37,435 bases of DNA. It comes from an uncultured Methylobacillus sp. GTDB taxonomy: Bacteria > Pseudomonadota > Gammaproteobacteria > Burkholderiales > Methylophilaceae. Positions 13,968-22,648 of the stretch are shown here, piece by piece (the first letter of the stretch is position 1; every line of letters begins with the position of its first letter). The stretch covers positions 1 through 37,435 of the forward strand of contig CAMLDQ010000014.1 of assembly GCA_946478965.1 (NCBI GenBank), read 5' to 3'. A program made the translations under genes and the position numbers. Under the pieces are notes generated by a model. That model made no database searches. It was not told the DNA's origin and saw nothing but the letters and a program-made list of their open reading frames with translations.

Positions 13968-14018
13968 CCCCAAGCCGACGAAAGCGGATTGCCAGGGTGA
14001 TGTGTTCCCAGCAGAGAA

Positions 14019-14047
14019 AAGGCTCCATTATCCGGGGCCTTTTTTAT
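14019..14047. terminator. Bidirectional intrinsic terminator between converging operons
   Basis: AAGGCTCC (14019-14026) pairs with GGGGCCTT (14034-14041) around a seven-base loop, with one G-T wobble. The plus strand continues with a T run to 14045, and the minus strand with TTTTC. It lies between the rightward accessory operon and the leftward late operon, whose last gene ends at 14044. Confidence 0.8.
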
Positions 14048-14583
14048 TTCGGTGGCTGGGCCTGGGCCAGTAGCCGGCTCTTTTCCACGCTGCCTCGCGT
14101 GCTGCCGTAGAGCCACATGAAAATCGAAGCGATAGCGGTTCCCAGGAGGAACCCGAGCACCGTTTGTGCGATTCCCTTGCCCTCTGGTGTGGACGGCGTG
14201 TAGAAGGTCACCAGCATGGCATAGACCATCGAGAACAGTGACCAGGCGGCGGCGAAGTAATAAGCGAAGCGCTTGCTAAAAATGTCATCCTGGGCCAGTG
14301 CTGCAATCTGCATGGCACGCGCGTTTTCGACATTGGACAGATACGCCTTTTCAAGGTCAACCTGTTGCGCGGCCACCGCCTGCTGGAATTCCAGGATCTT
14401 GGCCGGATCGGCCTTGATCATGGCCAGGGCTTCGTCGGGCTCGCTCATTCCGGTTACGGTCTTGGCGATTTCCACCACGTGGCCGGCGACTTCCCCGGCC
14501 TTGTCGCTGCCGGTCATGACCTTGATCAGGCTTGGCGCGAACTTCGCCAGCTCCATAGCGATTGGGATCAGGAGCGGGGCCAT
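14044..14583 (-). CDS. Holin of 3TM / GTA-holin type
   Basis: 179 residues, ATG at 14583 overlapping the previous stop (TAATG). The N-terminal half is soluble and helical (K-F-A-P-S-L-I-K-V-M-T-G, then D-P-A-K-I-L-E-F-Q-Q-A-V). Hydrophobic segments lie near 110-128 and 140-162, followed by a basic tail. The arrangement matches the 'holin of 3TMs' family (PF11351 type) common in proteobacterial phages and gene-transfer agents. It would form membrane lesions for lysis. It is the last gene of the late operon; another small membrane protein at 15077-15319 could be the main or antagonist holin. Confidence 0.7.
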   Translation of the reverse strand: MAPLLIPIAMELAKFAPSLIKVMTGSDKAGEVAGHVVEIAKTVTGMSEPDEALAMIKADPAKILEFQQAVAAQQVDLEKAYLSNVENARAMQIAALAQDDIFSKRFAYYFAAAWSLFSMVYAMLVTFYTPSTPEGKGIAQTVLGFLLGTAIASIFMWLYGSTRGSVEKSRLLAQAQPPK

Positions 14584-15080
14584 TATGCAATCCCCACGGT
14601 TTTGGTTGCGGCATCCCAGCAGTTTTGCCAGCGGTCAGGATGGGGCTTGCCAGGGCGCCACGCGGATAGGTATTGGCTCCAGCCCTCCTCCACAGTTCCC
14701 GGCAGCTTGGCTGGCAACGTGTAGATTAGAAGGCGAGCGGCGACAGCGGCGACAACATCGTTATAACGCATCGCTTCCCACAGGGCCAGAGGGTCGGCCT
14801 TGACGTTATACGCATCGCATATCTTCGTCATGATTACACCGGTAGCCGAATGCTTCAGAACGCCACGGCAGCCGCCGCCAGCCTCGAATTGCCAGAATGA
14901 GGACGCCGGGCCATTTTCCTCACCGGAAGCAGTGAGCTGGCGGCGATGCGCAAGGTTCGATTCCTGCAATGCGATAGCCAACACAAAGCGCGAACTATAC
15001 GGAGTAGATGGGATGCCAAGCGCCGAGAGTTCAGCCAGGGCGGGAATTATAGCGGTGCGGTAAAGTCGCTCTGGTGTCAT
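14583..15080 (-). CDS. Lysozyme-like endolysin / transglycosylase
   Basis: 165 residues from the ATG at 15080, which has GGAGG five bases upstream and overlaps the previous stop (ATGA). The open frame extends further upstream but without a site. F-V-L-A-I-A-L-Q-E-S-N-L-A-H-R (about 32-46) is the lysozyme/transglycosylase-type segment with the presumed catalytic Glu in Q-E-S-N, and P-A-S-S-F-W-Q-F-E follows. There is no signal peptide, so it would need a holin to reach the cell wall. Its place between two membrane proteins fits a lysis cassette. The exact enzyme class is inferred. Confidence 0.65.
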   Translation of the reverse strand: MTPERLYRTAIIPALAELSALGIPSTPYSSRFVLAIALQESNLAHRRQLTASGEENGPASSFWQFEAGGGCRGVLKHSATGVIMTKICDAYNVKADPLALWEAMRYNDVVAAVAARLLIYTLPAKLPGTVEEGWSQYLSAWRPGKPHPDRWQNCWDAATKTVGIA

Positions 15081-15319
15081 TTTTTCCTCCTCAGGCCGCG
15101 CCACTCGCGCACCAGCTTGATCAACTGGATTGCCAGGATCACCGCGCCCGTGCAAGCCGCCAGGACGCCGGTAATCGCACCGGTGAGCGTGTTCACCAGT
15201 TCCAGTGTGTTTGCAATGCTTGAGGCGCCAGGAAGCGCCACGCCAGTGGCAATCGCAATCTTCGGGTTACTGGCGGCGTCCACGATAGCCTGCCTGGCGG
15301 TTTCGATTTGCTCTCTCAT
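15077..15319 (-). CDS. Small membrane protein, possible holin/antiholin
   Basis: 80 residues, ATG at 15319. A charged N-terminus (R-E-Q-I-E-T-A-R-Q) is followed by a weakly hydrophobic segment (I-A-I-A-T-G-V-A-L-P-G, about 21-31) and a strong one (L-T-G-A-I-T-G-V-L-A-A-C-T-G-A-V-I-L-A, about 45-63), ending in a basic tail (R-E-W-R-G-L-R-R-K-K). That layout is typical of small phage holins. It directly precedes the endolysin with an ATGA overlap. Confidence 0.55.
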   Translation of the reverse strand: MREQIETARQAIVDAASNPKIAIATGVALPGASSIANTLELVNTLTGAITGVLAACTGAVILAIQLIKLVREWRGLRRKK

Positions 15320-15342
15320 GTCGTTTCCGTCGAATTATCATC

Positions 15343-15744
15343 CTAAGCCCTGACACAATCAGCGCCAGGATGTAAAGCGCGCTCGTAATAATCAGCATCG
15401 TGGCGGCCCACAAATAGGAGTCGCAGGTACTGTGCATAGGTCACCCCCGTTATCAGCGTGTAGTAGTACGCTGGCGGGGTATAGGCCAGATATGCGCAAA
15501 GTCCTGCGCAGTTAACGACAATCGAGGCGATGCATGAGGCCTGAATGTCGTCACATAAGCGCCCCGAAATCATCCTGGGGGCGCTGTAGAGTAGAAGCCA
15601 GTCAAGGGTGGCGGCAGTCAGGAAAAACAGCGCGCCGGCCTCATCCGTGGGCGGGAGGGCCAGCGCTTTCATGACCATGGCGTGCAGCTCTGTGGCGACC
15701 CAGAACAGAGTCAGCAGAACCGCACGCGCGCGCCATCCGTTCAT
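15343..15744 (-). CDS. Multi-span membrane protein of the lysis region
   Basis: 133 residues, ATGA overlap with the previous small gene. Hydrophobic stretches near 8-26, 38-55, 66-86 and 90-104 suggest about four membrane spans, with R-A-P/P-R-M-I-S-type loops. I do not recognise the family. It sits between the tailspike and the holin/endolysin genes, where phages often carry accessory lysis or superinfection proteins. A superinfection or holin-modulating role is speculation from position. Confidence 0.55.
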   Translation of the reverse strand: MNGWRARAVLLTLFWVATELHAMVMKALALPPTDEAGALFFLTAATLDWLLLYSAPRMISGRLCDDIQASCIASIVVNCAGLCAYLAYTPPAYYYTLITGVTYAQYLRLLFVGRHDADYYERALHPGADCVRA

Positions 15745-15845
15745 TTTTTGCCCGGCTTTTTGGATGCGGCCTTGGAAGGCGCTTCCTTGCGTGGTGGACG
15801 CTCAGGGACGCCGCCGCCGCTGCCAACTTTCAGATTATTTTTCAT
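15741..15845 (-). CDS. 34-residue Lys/Pro-rich peptide
   Basis: The ATG at 15845 has AAAGG seven bases upstream and ends with an ATGA overlap onto the membrane protein gene. The peptide reads M-K-N-N-L-K-V-G-S-G-G-G-V-P-E-R-P-P-R-K followed by Glu/Ala/Ser/Lys-rich residues. It is fully polar and basic. The function is unknown; the ribosome site and coupling make translation likely. Confidence 0.55.
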   Translation of the reverse strand: MKNNLKVGSGGGVPERPPRKEAPSKAASKKPGKK

Positions 15846-15903
15846 GGTATTGCCTTTCTTGTGGTGGGTAAATTTACTCGGTTGGGAAACGCAGGGTATG
15901 CAC

Positions 15904-17967
15904 CTACGCCTCCAATTTTTCAATGCGCTTTTGCTGGTCTTGCACCATCGCGATCAAGAACACCGTCAGACGCTCGTACATGACGCCCTCAGGAATCATT
16001 TCGGATTCGGTATCAGGCTCGATGCGGTATTGCGCTTCCTGCGCGATTGTAGCAGGCTGGGCTTCCTCGCCATCTTCACCGATGACTGCGGCGCGTGCCT
16101 CGATGGCCGGCGCCGTTTCGATGGTCTTGTACTTGCTGTAGCCCCAATGCACAAATCGAGGGTCAATCGCTGCCAGGTCTTCAGCGATCAGGCCGTACCA
16201 CGACCATTCGGGCTTATCGTTTTCGCAGGTCGAGCGATACCAAACCGGCTCCATCTGCATCAGCTTTTCAGCATAGGACTCGTCCAGCGGCTCGATGGAG
16301 GTCTTATACTTAGCAGACGATGTGCTACGCTGGAAAGTGCCATCAGCAGCGACAAACATATTTGCAGCGGACGCCGTGGTGCTACTGAAGGTGAATGGCG
16401 AAAGAATATTGCCGTTGATGTTCACCCTGACCCGCTCAACACCTCCGGTCGTCATGGTGATGGTATTGCCGGCCTTTAGGTCAAGCGGTGTCGCCCCACC
16501 TGAATAGCCTTCAACCCTGTCAGCCACAACCCAGCCTGGCGCAGTTACAAGGATTCGCTGCCCACTGCTAAACGTGCATTCGCCAGCGGGTGACATATTG
16601 AACCGTAGCAGCTTCGCGTTATCGGTGTAGACTTTCAGGCCATTGCTTGCGTAAATCTCAGCAACGCCAGTGGCCGAATACGTCTTGAAGGCGCCATTTG
16701 CAATGTCAACAAATGGCGCACCAGCGTACATACCACCGAAGATAAACTGGATGCCAGCACCAGTGATTGCTGCCGTGTTGTTGGCATAAGATGGATAAAC
16801 AATGTAGCAATCGTATTTCTGAACGCCTACGACATTGATAAACGAATCGTTGAATTCGTAATATCCGCCGATGATTTGTAGGCCGGTGGAGCTGTCCTCG
16901 TAAGAGAAGCATGCGGCGGCACCATCACCAGAGCATCCTTGAAATTGAGTGCTGACAGAGTTTTTAACGAGGTAGTTTTTCTCGTATCCTTCGGCAAAGC
17001 AGTTCACGCATTTGCTGTCATTGCCGCCCGCGTCACCAGCATTCGGGCCGTCAAACGAGACGCCGAAGCTACCTGCCCAGATTTTTTGCAGGTACTTATT
17101 GATCATCTCGCAGTCTTTGATTTCTGCGCGATATGCAGCCTTGCCGCTGCCATTCACTGCCATCAATACCTGGATACAGCGATAAACATCAGTGAAATAG
17201 CAGTTGCTTACCTTGTCGTGGATGCTAAGTCCGGTGGTCACATCGTTGAAGATTTTCACAGCCAAAGGCGTAAGCGATTGGGAGGACTGCGAGAATTTGA
17301 AATTCTGGAAATGGTTGTGTGATCCAGCAATCGAGAAGCCTGCCGTATTCGATCCCAAGATAATTGAAGATCCACTTCCATCAATGATCAGGCTGTCAGA
17401 GCGAATTACGATATTCGAGCTGATCAAATAGCTGTCGCGCTCAAACTTAATGGATTTCCCGGCAGAGATTGCATAGTCAATAGTGCGCTGAATAGCAAGA
17501 GTGTCATCATTGCCGCCGCCCAGTGCACCAAATTGCTTGGGGTGAACAGTGCGGCGTAATTCAGCCTGAACCGTACGCAGAACCGCATTTGCACCAGCCT
17601 GAATGAACCCCATAAGGGATGATCCAGCAGAGGATGCAATGCTTGAGAGGAAATTACTAACAACAGTAGCAATGCTGTAATCATCGGAGTTCCGCGCGTA
17701 GTACACCTGGCGGCGCTTCTTATCCTGCACCAACTGCGAGTAGGCACCTGTGTAGAACACATTGGCCGGTGTGCCATTTCGAACGATATAGCCGTTCAGA
17801 GTGCGCAATGGTTGCGCGGCTGGCTGTGTTCCAGCAGCATCCCAAAACACAGTTACAGGCGCCGTGGTTGGGTTCTGGTTGGCCTGACCAAAGTACACAT
17901 AGCCATTGTCAAGCGGATTGCCGTCCAGGTCAGTGTAAATTTTGAATGCTGTTTCGACTGGCAGCAT
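15904..17967 (-). CDS. Tailspike with head-binding domain, beta-helix and S74 chaperone
   Basis: 687 residues, ATG at 17967 behind AGGGAG. The N-terminus, V-E-T-A-F-K-I-Y-T-D-L-D-G and N-G-Y-V-Y-F-G, is the particle-binding domain of P22/epsilon15-type spikes (about 1-110). H-P-K-Q-F-G-A-L-G-G-G-N-D-D-T-L-A-I-Q (about 142-160) opens a pectate-lyase-like beta-helix, the probable receptor-degrading part. From about 548, S-S-A-K-Y-K-T-S-I-E-P-L and W-Y-G-L-I-A-E-D-L form a peptidase-S74 intramolecular chaperone that trimerises the spike and cuts itself off at the Ser. The usual S-D-x-R-L-K is here S-S-A-K-Y-K. A C-terminal coiled coil follows. The sugar target cannot be told. Confidence 0.85.
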   Translation of the reverse strand: MLPVETAFKIYTDLDGNPLDNGYVYFGQANQNPTTAPVTVFWDAAGTQPAAQPLRTLNGYIVRNGTPANVFYTGAYSQLVQDKKRRQVYYARNSDDYSIATVVSNFLSSIASSAGSSLMGFIQAGANAVLRTVQAELRRTVHPKQFGALGGGNDDTLAIQRTIDYAISAGKSIKFERDSYLISSNIVIRSDSLIIDGSGSSIILGSNTAGFSIAGSHNHFQNFKFSQSSQSLTPLAVKIFNDVTTGLSIHDKVSNCYFTDVYRCIQVLMAVNGSGKAAYRAEIKDCEMINKYLQKIWAGSFGVSFDGPNAGDAGGNDSKCVNCFAEGYEKNYLVKNSVSTQFQGCSGDGAAACFSYEDSSTGLQIIGGYYEFNDSFINVVGVQKYDCYIVYPSYANNTAAITGAGIQFIFGGMYAGAPFVDIANGAFKTYSATGVAEIYASNGLKVYTDNAKLLRFNMSPAGECTFSSGQRILVTAPGWVVADRVEGYSGGATPLDLKAGNTITMTTGGVERVRVNINGNILSPFTFSSTTASAANMFVAADGTFQRSTSSAKYKTSIEPLDESYAEKLMQMEPVWYRSTCENDKPEWSWYGLIAEDLAAIDPRFVHWGYSKYKTIETAPAIEARAAVIGEDGEEAQPATIAQEAQYRIEPDTESEMIPEGVMYERLTVFLIAMVQDQQKRIEKLEA

Positions 17968-17980
17968 GAGAACTCCCTAT

Positions 17981-19984
17981 TTATTGTTTCGTGGTGACAT
18001 TGCGGCGTGGATTCTTAAGCGCCTCATCAATGCGCCGCTGTAGCTTGACATTCTTTCTCTGCTTAGCCAGCTCTCGGCCAAGCGTTAAAACAGGAATAGG
18101 AACGCCCGTCATAGCGCCAGCAGCACCAGCCTCGGCCAATGCAGCCAAGAGTGTAGCAGTTGTTCCAGACGTATTGATACTACCTGGCGGAACCGTCTGG
18201 ATAAGCTTAGTAATCTCATTAATATCCCGGATCTGCTGAGCGCCTTGCTTCCCAAAGATAAAATCAAGCTTCCCATCAGCATCAAGCGTCCGAATAGCCC
18301 TATTCAGTCCGGCAGCCGATACAACAGGATTGCCCGCTTGGTCAGTGGTCACTCCTTTAGTTGCTTCATCACGCAACCAGTTCAGAGTGCCTCCCTGCAA
18401 TTCCTTCCAAGCTTGCTGGCCTTCGCGGCCACCGGTTTGCAGAACCCGACGAACATGCCGAACATCATCCATACTGCCTCGAATCATGGTGTTATCCAGA
18501 ACATCTTCGAATGCCACCTTACGATCACCCGACCCGCGCTTGTTTGTCATCAGGTTATTGATCACCGCGCGATCTTCGTATTGCTTGGCATAATTCTCTC
18601 GCAGTCGGCGCGCAGCACGATACTTATCACCACCAAGCCCATCAGTGCCGGAATCGACAAATCCCTTAATGATGGCAGACTGTCGAATATTAGTAGCCTC
18701 ATAATCAGTCGCGCGGCCCACCGCCTGGCGGTAACGCTCAATGTTACGAAGCGATGCTTCCTGCGGAACAAGCACGCCACCATCACCCTCCGCAGCGAGG
18801 CCAAGCTGAATTGCGCGTTGTCGTGCAACGTTTAGAATTGGCGCGGTTGCAGCATCCGGGGCGCTCTCGTTAAGATGTTCAATCAACCCTGGCAATGCAA
18901 TAGGCTCTTCCAACTCGCCAGCCTTTTCGGCGGCACGATAAGCCAGATTGATTTCAGCCTTGTCTCGCCTCGATTTTTTAACCAGCGCGTCATCAACAGT
19001 CTTACCAATCGCGCGAAGGTTTGGCGCTTCCGCACCAGTCTGATCAAACCAGGCATCAATGTTTTGTAGGATCTGCTGATTCTGCTGCGACTGCCGTTCA
19101 CGAAGACGTACGCCTTCTGGCTGCTTTGCGGTTTCGCGCTCAAACATCAGTTGATCTTGATTACGTGTGGCTTGGCCCTTTGTGAGGTCAATAGGCACAG
19201 GCAAATCCTCTGCTGTCACTCGGCGCTGCAATTCCTCTGGCGTGGCTGCCGCGCTAGCACTTCCGCGTTGCGTGCGCTGCTCCGGGTTGCGGTTCAAAGT
19301 GCGTTGCACACGCTCAGATACTGCCGGGGCCATGCTTCGGATTCGCTCTACCGCACGTGGAGCGGCAGTAGAAGCTGCTTGAGCTGCACTTCGGGCAGTA
19401 GCGCCTGCCTGCTGCACAATTGGAGCAGAGCGCGCGGCCATGGCAATTTCTGGAGCAATTGGGATCACTGGCGGAAGCACAGAAGCAGCCTCAGCAACTG
19501 ATTGCGCCATTTCTTGGCCCGTTGCCGTGCGCGGCTGGTAAGTGAGTCCAGAAGCGCCAGCGGCGGCAGCTTCAGCCACTTTTCGCGCTCCAGCGTCAGT
19601 CCCGAATTCACCACTTGCGACAGAGCCAGCCAGGCCGCCAAGAGTCCCGCCAATGGCGCCAAGTGTACCGCCAGTTGCGCCAGTCAGAAGAGATAGACCA
19701 GCCTCGCCAGCACCAACCAATTTATCAATCAAGGATGCATCAGTAGGTGTGGCAGCGGGAGGCACATAACCAGCTGATTCCTGGCGTGCAGCATTAGCTG
19801 CCTGCTCTTCCGCCGTCAGCCCTGGAATGGCAGCAGCACCAGAAACAGGCGCAGGCGCACCTGCTGATGCCCCCCCAGCACGAATGGCGGCAACACGATC
19901 CTTTAAAACCTGAGAATCTGGCGCGATATCGTCAGGAATGTTTCGAATCGTGATGTTATCTTTGGTTGTGATCGAGTATGGCAT
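17981..19984 (-). CDS. Large internal virion (ejection) protein, gp16-like
   Basis: 667 residues. An N-terminal Ala/Pro-rich region (about 30-75) is followed by a glycine-rich hydrophobic segment (L-T-G-A-T-G-G-T-L-G-A-I-G-G-T-L-G-G-L-A-G-S-V-A type, about 98-122) that could insert into membrane. The rest is long, charged and helical (R-E-R-Q-S-Q-Q-N-Q-Q-I-L-Q-N), with a final hydrophobic patch near 625-645. By position after gp7- and gp20-like genes and before the tailspike, it corresponds to P22 gp16, which leaves the capsid with the DNA and helps it cross the cell envelope. Sequence identity to gp16 itself cannot be judged by eye. Confidence 0.65.
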   Translation of the reverse strand: MPYSITTKDNITIRNIPDDIAPDSQVLKDRVAAIRAGGASAGAPAPVSGAAAIPGLTAEEQAANAARQESAGYVPPAATPTDASLIDKLVGAGEAGLSLLTGATGGTLGAIGGTLGGLAGSVASGEFGTDAGARKVAEAAAAGASGLTYQPRTATGQEMAQSVAEAASVLPPVIPIAPEIAMAARSAPIVQQAGATARSAAQAASTAAPRAVERIRSMAPAVSERVQRTLNRNPEQRTQRGSASAAATPEELQRRVTAEDLPVPIDLTKGQATRNQDQLMFERETAKQPEGVRLRERQSQQNQQILQNIDAWFDQTGAEAPNLRAIGKTVDDALVKKSRRDKAEINLAYRAAEKAGELEEPIALPGLIEHLNESAPDAATAPILNVARQRAIQLGLAAEGDGGVLVPQEASLRNIERYRQAVGRATDYEATNIRQSAIIKGFVDSGTDGLGGDKYRAARRLRENYAKQYEDRAVINNLMTNKRGSGDRKVAFEDVLDNTMIRGSMDDVRHVRRVLQTGGREGQQAWKELQGGTLNWLRDEATKGVTTDQAGNPVVSAAGLNRAIRTLDADGKLDFIFGKQGAQQIRDINEITKLIQTVPPGSINTSGTTATLLAALAEAGAAGAMTGVPIPVLTLGRELAKQRKNVKLQRRIDEALKNPRRNVTTKQ

Positions 19985-21301
19985 TTAGAAGTCCACCACG
20001 ACATTGCGCTGTTGTTGTGATCCAGGTTTAGCGGAACCACTACCATAGTCAGAATCCTTTGGCGGCGCGTTAGGACGATCTGGCCCTGGAAGCGGGATAC
20101 CAGTCGATTTTGACAGGCGGTCACGCGCCTTAGTCATGAGGCGCTGAACCTCTTTGAGGTTTGCCGTGAACTGTGCCTCACTTTGCTTACGCGATAGGTT
20201 TTGCAGGGACGCTTGAAGTTTATCGCCTTCCTTTTCCGTCAAGGAGCCAGTCCCTTTCATCGACGGAATCTGCGCAATAAATGCTTGCGACCCAAGCTGG
20301 TCAATAAGTGCGATAGCATCTGCTGATTCATCACTGGTAATGGCGGGGATTCGACCTTCAACAGCGCCAACCACATCATTAAGAGAAGGGTTCTTCAAGA
20401 TGCGATCAACCGTACTACTCAGGTTGTCGATAGATGCAGCAGCAGCTTCAGCCGTGGAAACTTTCTCGCGCAACTTATCGGCCTGCTTTTCGGTGGCTTC
20501 GTCAATCTTCTGCTGAAGCTCTTTTTTCTTGAGGTCATTGCCTTCCTTGGAAAGAGCAACCTCCATAGCGCGTAGGCGCGTGCCTTCCTTGGATGCACGG
20601 ATATCCTCTTGCAGCTTTTTAACGTCCCAGCCTTTTTGCTCCAGTTCCAGGGCAATACGCTGCGGTGCATTCTTTGCCTCGGCAGCCTTGATTACCTGCT
20701 CAGATTCAGCAGTTCCAGCCTTCGCCTCTGCTTCGCGCTGTGCCGATGGCGCCATAGCCTGGGCGCGTTGCTCTGCGCCAATTTTCCCGAAAGTCTCAGC
20801 GAATTTCTGTGGGTCGCTAATATGCGAAAGGGTAAAGCCAAGCGCTCCTTGCGCCTGCTTTGGATCGCTGTCAAGCAACTTCAAAATATTCGACTCGGCA
20901 GAAAAATCCTTACCGCTATTCTTTGCCGCATCTAGGCGACTTTGAACGACCTCTTTTGCAATATCCGTGCGGCCAGCCAGCAACGCCGAATAAGCTTGCG
21001 CCATTGCATCACCTTGAGATTTTTTCTCACCTTCCGCAAGTGTGTCCCAGCTTTGTTTGAACGCTTCACGCTGTTGCGGATATTTTATTGCAAGCGCAGC
21101 AAATGCCTGCGGCGTAGGGCTGGCTACTGCTGCCTGCACATCAGTCTGGTATTGCTCTGCATTTTTCCGAGCCAACTCTTCTGCCTCACGCTGCGCGACC
21201 AAAGCGCGCGCACCAGCGCCAGCCTGTAAGCCAGCACTGAACTGCTGAAGGAAATTGTTGGGGGCCTGCATCCCCGCGTAATCGATTGGGCCAGTTGCCA
21301 T
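19985..21301 (-). CDS. Internal virion (ejection) protein, gp20-like
   Basis: 438 residues, almost wholly helical with long Ala/Glu/Lys/Gln coiled-coil stretches (about 170-290), ending in a Gly/Ser/Pro-rich tail. It directly abuts the gp16-like gene. In P22 order this slot holds gp20, an ejected DNA-transfer protein. The N-terminus (M-Q-A-P-N-N-F-L-Q-Q-F-S-A-G-L-Q) is a pattern I know from such proteins in other podoviruses. No enzyme motif is seen. Confidence 0.65.
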   Translation of the reverse strand: MATGPIDYAGMQAPNNFLQQFSAGLQAGAGARALVAQREAEELARKNAEQYQTDVQAAVASPTPQAFAALAIKYPQQREAFKQSWDTLAEGEKKSQGDAMAQAYSALLAGRTDIAKEVVQSRLDAAKNSGKDFSAESNILKLLDSDPKQAQGALGFTLSHISDPQKFAETFGKIGAEQRAQAMAPSAQREAEAKAGTAESEQVIKAAEAKNAPQRIALELEQKGWDVKKLQEDIRASKEGTRLRAMEVALSKEGNDLKKKELQQKIDEATEKQADKLREKVSTAEAAAASIDNLSSTVDRILKNPSLNDVVGAVEGRIPAITSDESADAIALIDQLGSQAFIAQIPSMKGTGSLTEKEGDKLQASLQNLSRKQSEAQFTANLKEVQRLMTKARDRLSKSTGIPLPGPDRPNAPPKDSDYGSGSAKPGSQQQRNVVVDF

Positions 21302-21308
21302 GACTTCC

Positions 21309-22091
21309 TCAGAAAAGTTTTTTCAGGCCGGGGATGCCGCCAAGCCCAGCAAATCCACCAAATAGACCAGCCGCAGTATTGAAAGCATTTGCTGCCTGAT
21401 TGCCCTTTGCAATCTGGCCGCCTGCTGTTGCCGCCCCCTCTTGCTGAAGCAGTTGCGCGATATTGCCGCCAGTATTAGCAGCCAGCCCTGCGCCAGTAAT
21501 GCCGGTTTGTAATGCATTCCCTGCGATGCCTTGGCCTGTTTGGAGCGCACCGCTGGCAGCAAGATTAGTTCCGGACATGCCAAGATTTGACAGCCCACCT
21601 AGACGCGCATACTGCTGATTGATAAGTTGAGATAGGAGCTGCGGACGGAATTGCGCAAGTGCCGCCTGAGTATTGCCGCCGCGAAGGCCGCCAGTTGCGG
21701 AAGCATTGCCCAGAATAGCGCTCTCACCTTGCTGGGTAAGCGCCGCCAACTCGGGGGATGCCTGTACCGCAGCCAAGGCAGCGCGCTGGGCGTCAGGGCC
21801 ACTGGACCCAGTAATGGCAAGCATCTGGTCCAAAGATGAGCGCCCAGCACCAATAAATGGCGCAGCCAGCTCTTCAACTCGGGCCTGACCACCTCGAAGT
21901 GCATCAATCCCCTCGCCACTCAGGCGCCGAAGCAAATCCTGCCCATATTCAGACTGGCTCAGAATCTGGCCGATTCCCTCTCTTGCAGCCGCCGCCTGTG
22001 TAGACGCTGCCCCCTGAGCAGCTTTAGCCTGCTGCTTTGCTCCGGTGATGCCGCCAACAACATCGCCTAGGATATTCCCAACAAAACTCAC
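21309..22091 (-). CDS. DNA transfer protein, gp7-like
   Basis: 260 residues. The N-terminus M-S-F-V-G-N-I-L-G-D-V-V-G-G-I-T-G-A leads into Ala/Gln repeats. The motif A-A-L-T-Q-Q-G-E-S-A-I-L-G-N-A-S-A-T-G-G and L-R-G-G-N-T-Q-A-A-L-A-Q-F-R-P-Q (about 110-150) is characteristic of P22 gp7-type DNA transfer proteins. The rest is Gly/Ala-rich and weakly hydrophobic, as expected for a protein that enters the host envelope during ejection. ATGA overlap with the DUF2824 gene upstream. Confidence 0.8.
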   Translation of the reverse strand: MSFVGNILGDVVGGITGAKQQAKAAQGAASTQAAAAREGIGQILSQSEYGQDLLRRLSGEGIDALRGGQARVEELAAPFIGAGRSSLDQMLAITGSSGPDAQRAALAAVQASPELAALTQQGESAILGNASATGGLRGGNTQAALAQFRPQLLSQLINQQYARLGGLSNLGMSGTNLAASGALQTGQGIAGNALQTGITGAGLAANTGGNIAQLLQQEGAATAGGQIAKGNQAANAFNTAAGLFGGFAGLGGIPGLKKLF

Positions 22092-22558
22092 GATTTATTC
22101 TCCCAATCCTGGCGCGTAACCCCGAGGAAATGAACGCCAATTAGCTGACCATTTTTCATGCATGCGTTACGCTTCATGCCCTCATAAGAAAACCCAAGCT
22201 TTTTGCAGTAGTTAACTGCTTTTTCGAAGCCCTGGATCACTTGCGCGGTTACTCGGTGGATCTGGTAATCGCTGAATACTTTATCGAGTAAGAGCAGCCC
22301 AAGTGCGCGGCTGTACTGAAGTGCATTTTTAGTCAGCAATGCATGTATATCCGCCTCAATGAAACACGAATGAATGACCAGAAACGCACCAACAGGGACG
22401 TCATCAACAAAGGCGACGTAATAATGTGCAAGTGGATGATCGATTACTTCAGCATGACGATAATCATGCCCAATGCGCTGGATGTACGGATCGTCATAGA
22501 CCCAGGCTACATCAGATAACGAAGAAGCTTTAGAAACACTCAGGGCGGCCATGGCCAT
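22088..22558 (-). CDS. DUF2824 / GNAT-like protein, P22 gp14-like
   Basis: 156 residues, ATG at 22558 (or 22552, two codons later, better spaced from GAGAG). The fold signs are those of an acetyltransferase: A-H-Y-Y-V-A-F-V-D-D-V-P-V-G-A-F-L-V, then Y-S-R-A-L-G-L-L-L-L-D-K-V-F, then F-E-K-A-V-N-Y-C-K-K-L-G-F-S-Y-E-G. P22 gp14 and the DUF2824 family occupy the same place, between the needle and gp7. gp14 is reported as a head-assembly/maturation accessory. Whether it acetylates anything is unknown. It is the first gene behind the strong late promoter at 22609-22638. Confidence 0.75.
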   Translation of the reverse strand: MAMAALSVSKASSLSDVAWVYDDPYIQRIGHDYRHAEVIDHPLAHYYVAFVDDVPVGAFLVIHSCFIEADIHALLTKNALQYSRALGLLLLDKVFSDYQIHRVTAQVIQGFEKAVNYCKKLGFSYEGMKRNACMKNGQLIGVHFLGVTRQDWENKS

Positions 22559-22608
22559 ACTCTCAAAATGAGGCTGGCCGCTGGTCGCCCTGAATCTCAG
22601 CTGTCTAT

Positions 22609-22638
22609 ATTATAGGCAAATGCTATCGAATTGTGCAA
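22609..22638 (-). promoter_or_regulatory. Late promoter in front of the ejection-protein genes
   Basis: On the minus strand TTGCAC (22638-22633) and a perfect TATAAT (22614-22609) are separated by 18 bases. The spacer GATAGCATTTGCC is nearly the same as in the promoter at 30170-30198 (GATAGAATTTGCC). The -35 lies inside the dyad at 22623-22646. Confidence 0.75.
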
Positions 22639-22646
22639 GTTGATAG
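22623..22646. promoter_or_regulatory. Late dyad CTATC-N14-GATAG, copy 1
   Basis: CTATC (22623-22627) and GATAG (22642-22646) are perfect inverted five-base arms with a 14-base gap that contains the -35 box. The same arms and gap recur at 30184-30207 and 33228-33251. Confidence 0.6.
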
Positions 22647-22648
22647 TT

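Noticed and set aside
22088..22558. Host-modifying acetyltransferase
   Set aside because: The GNAT-like fold is present, but the gene position matches DUF2824/gp14 of P22-like virion modules, so a virion accessory role is more likely.
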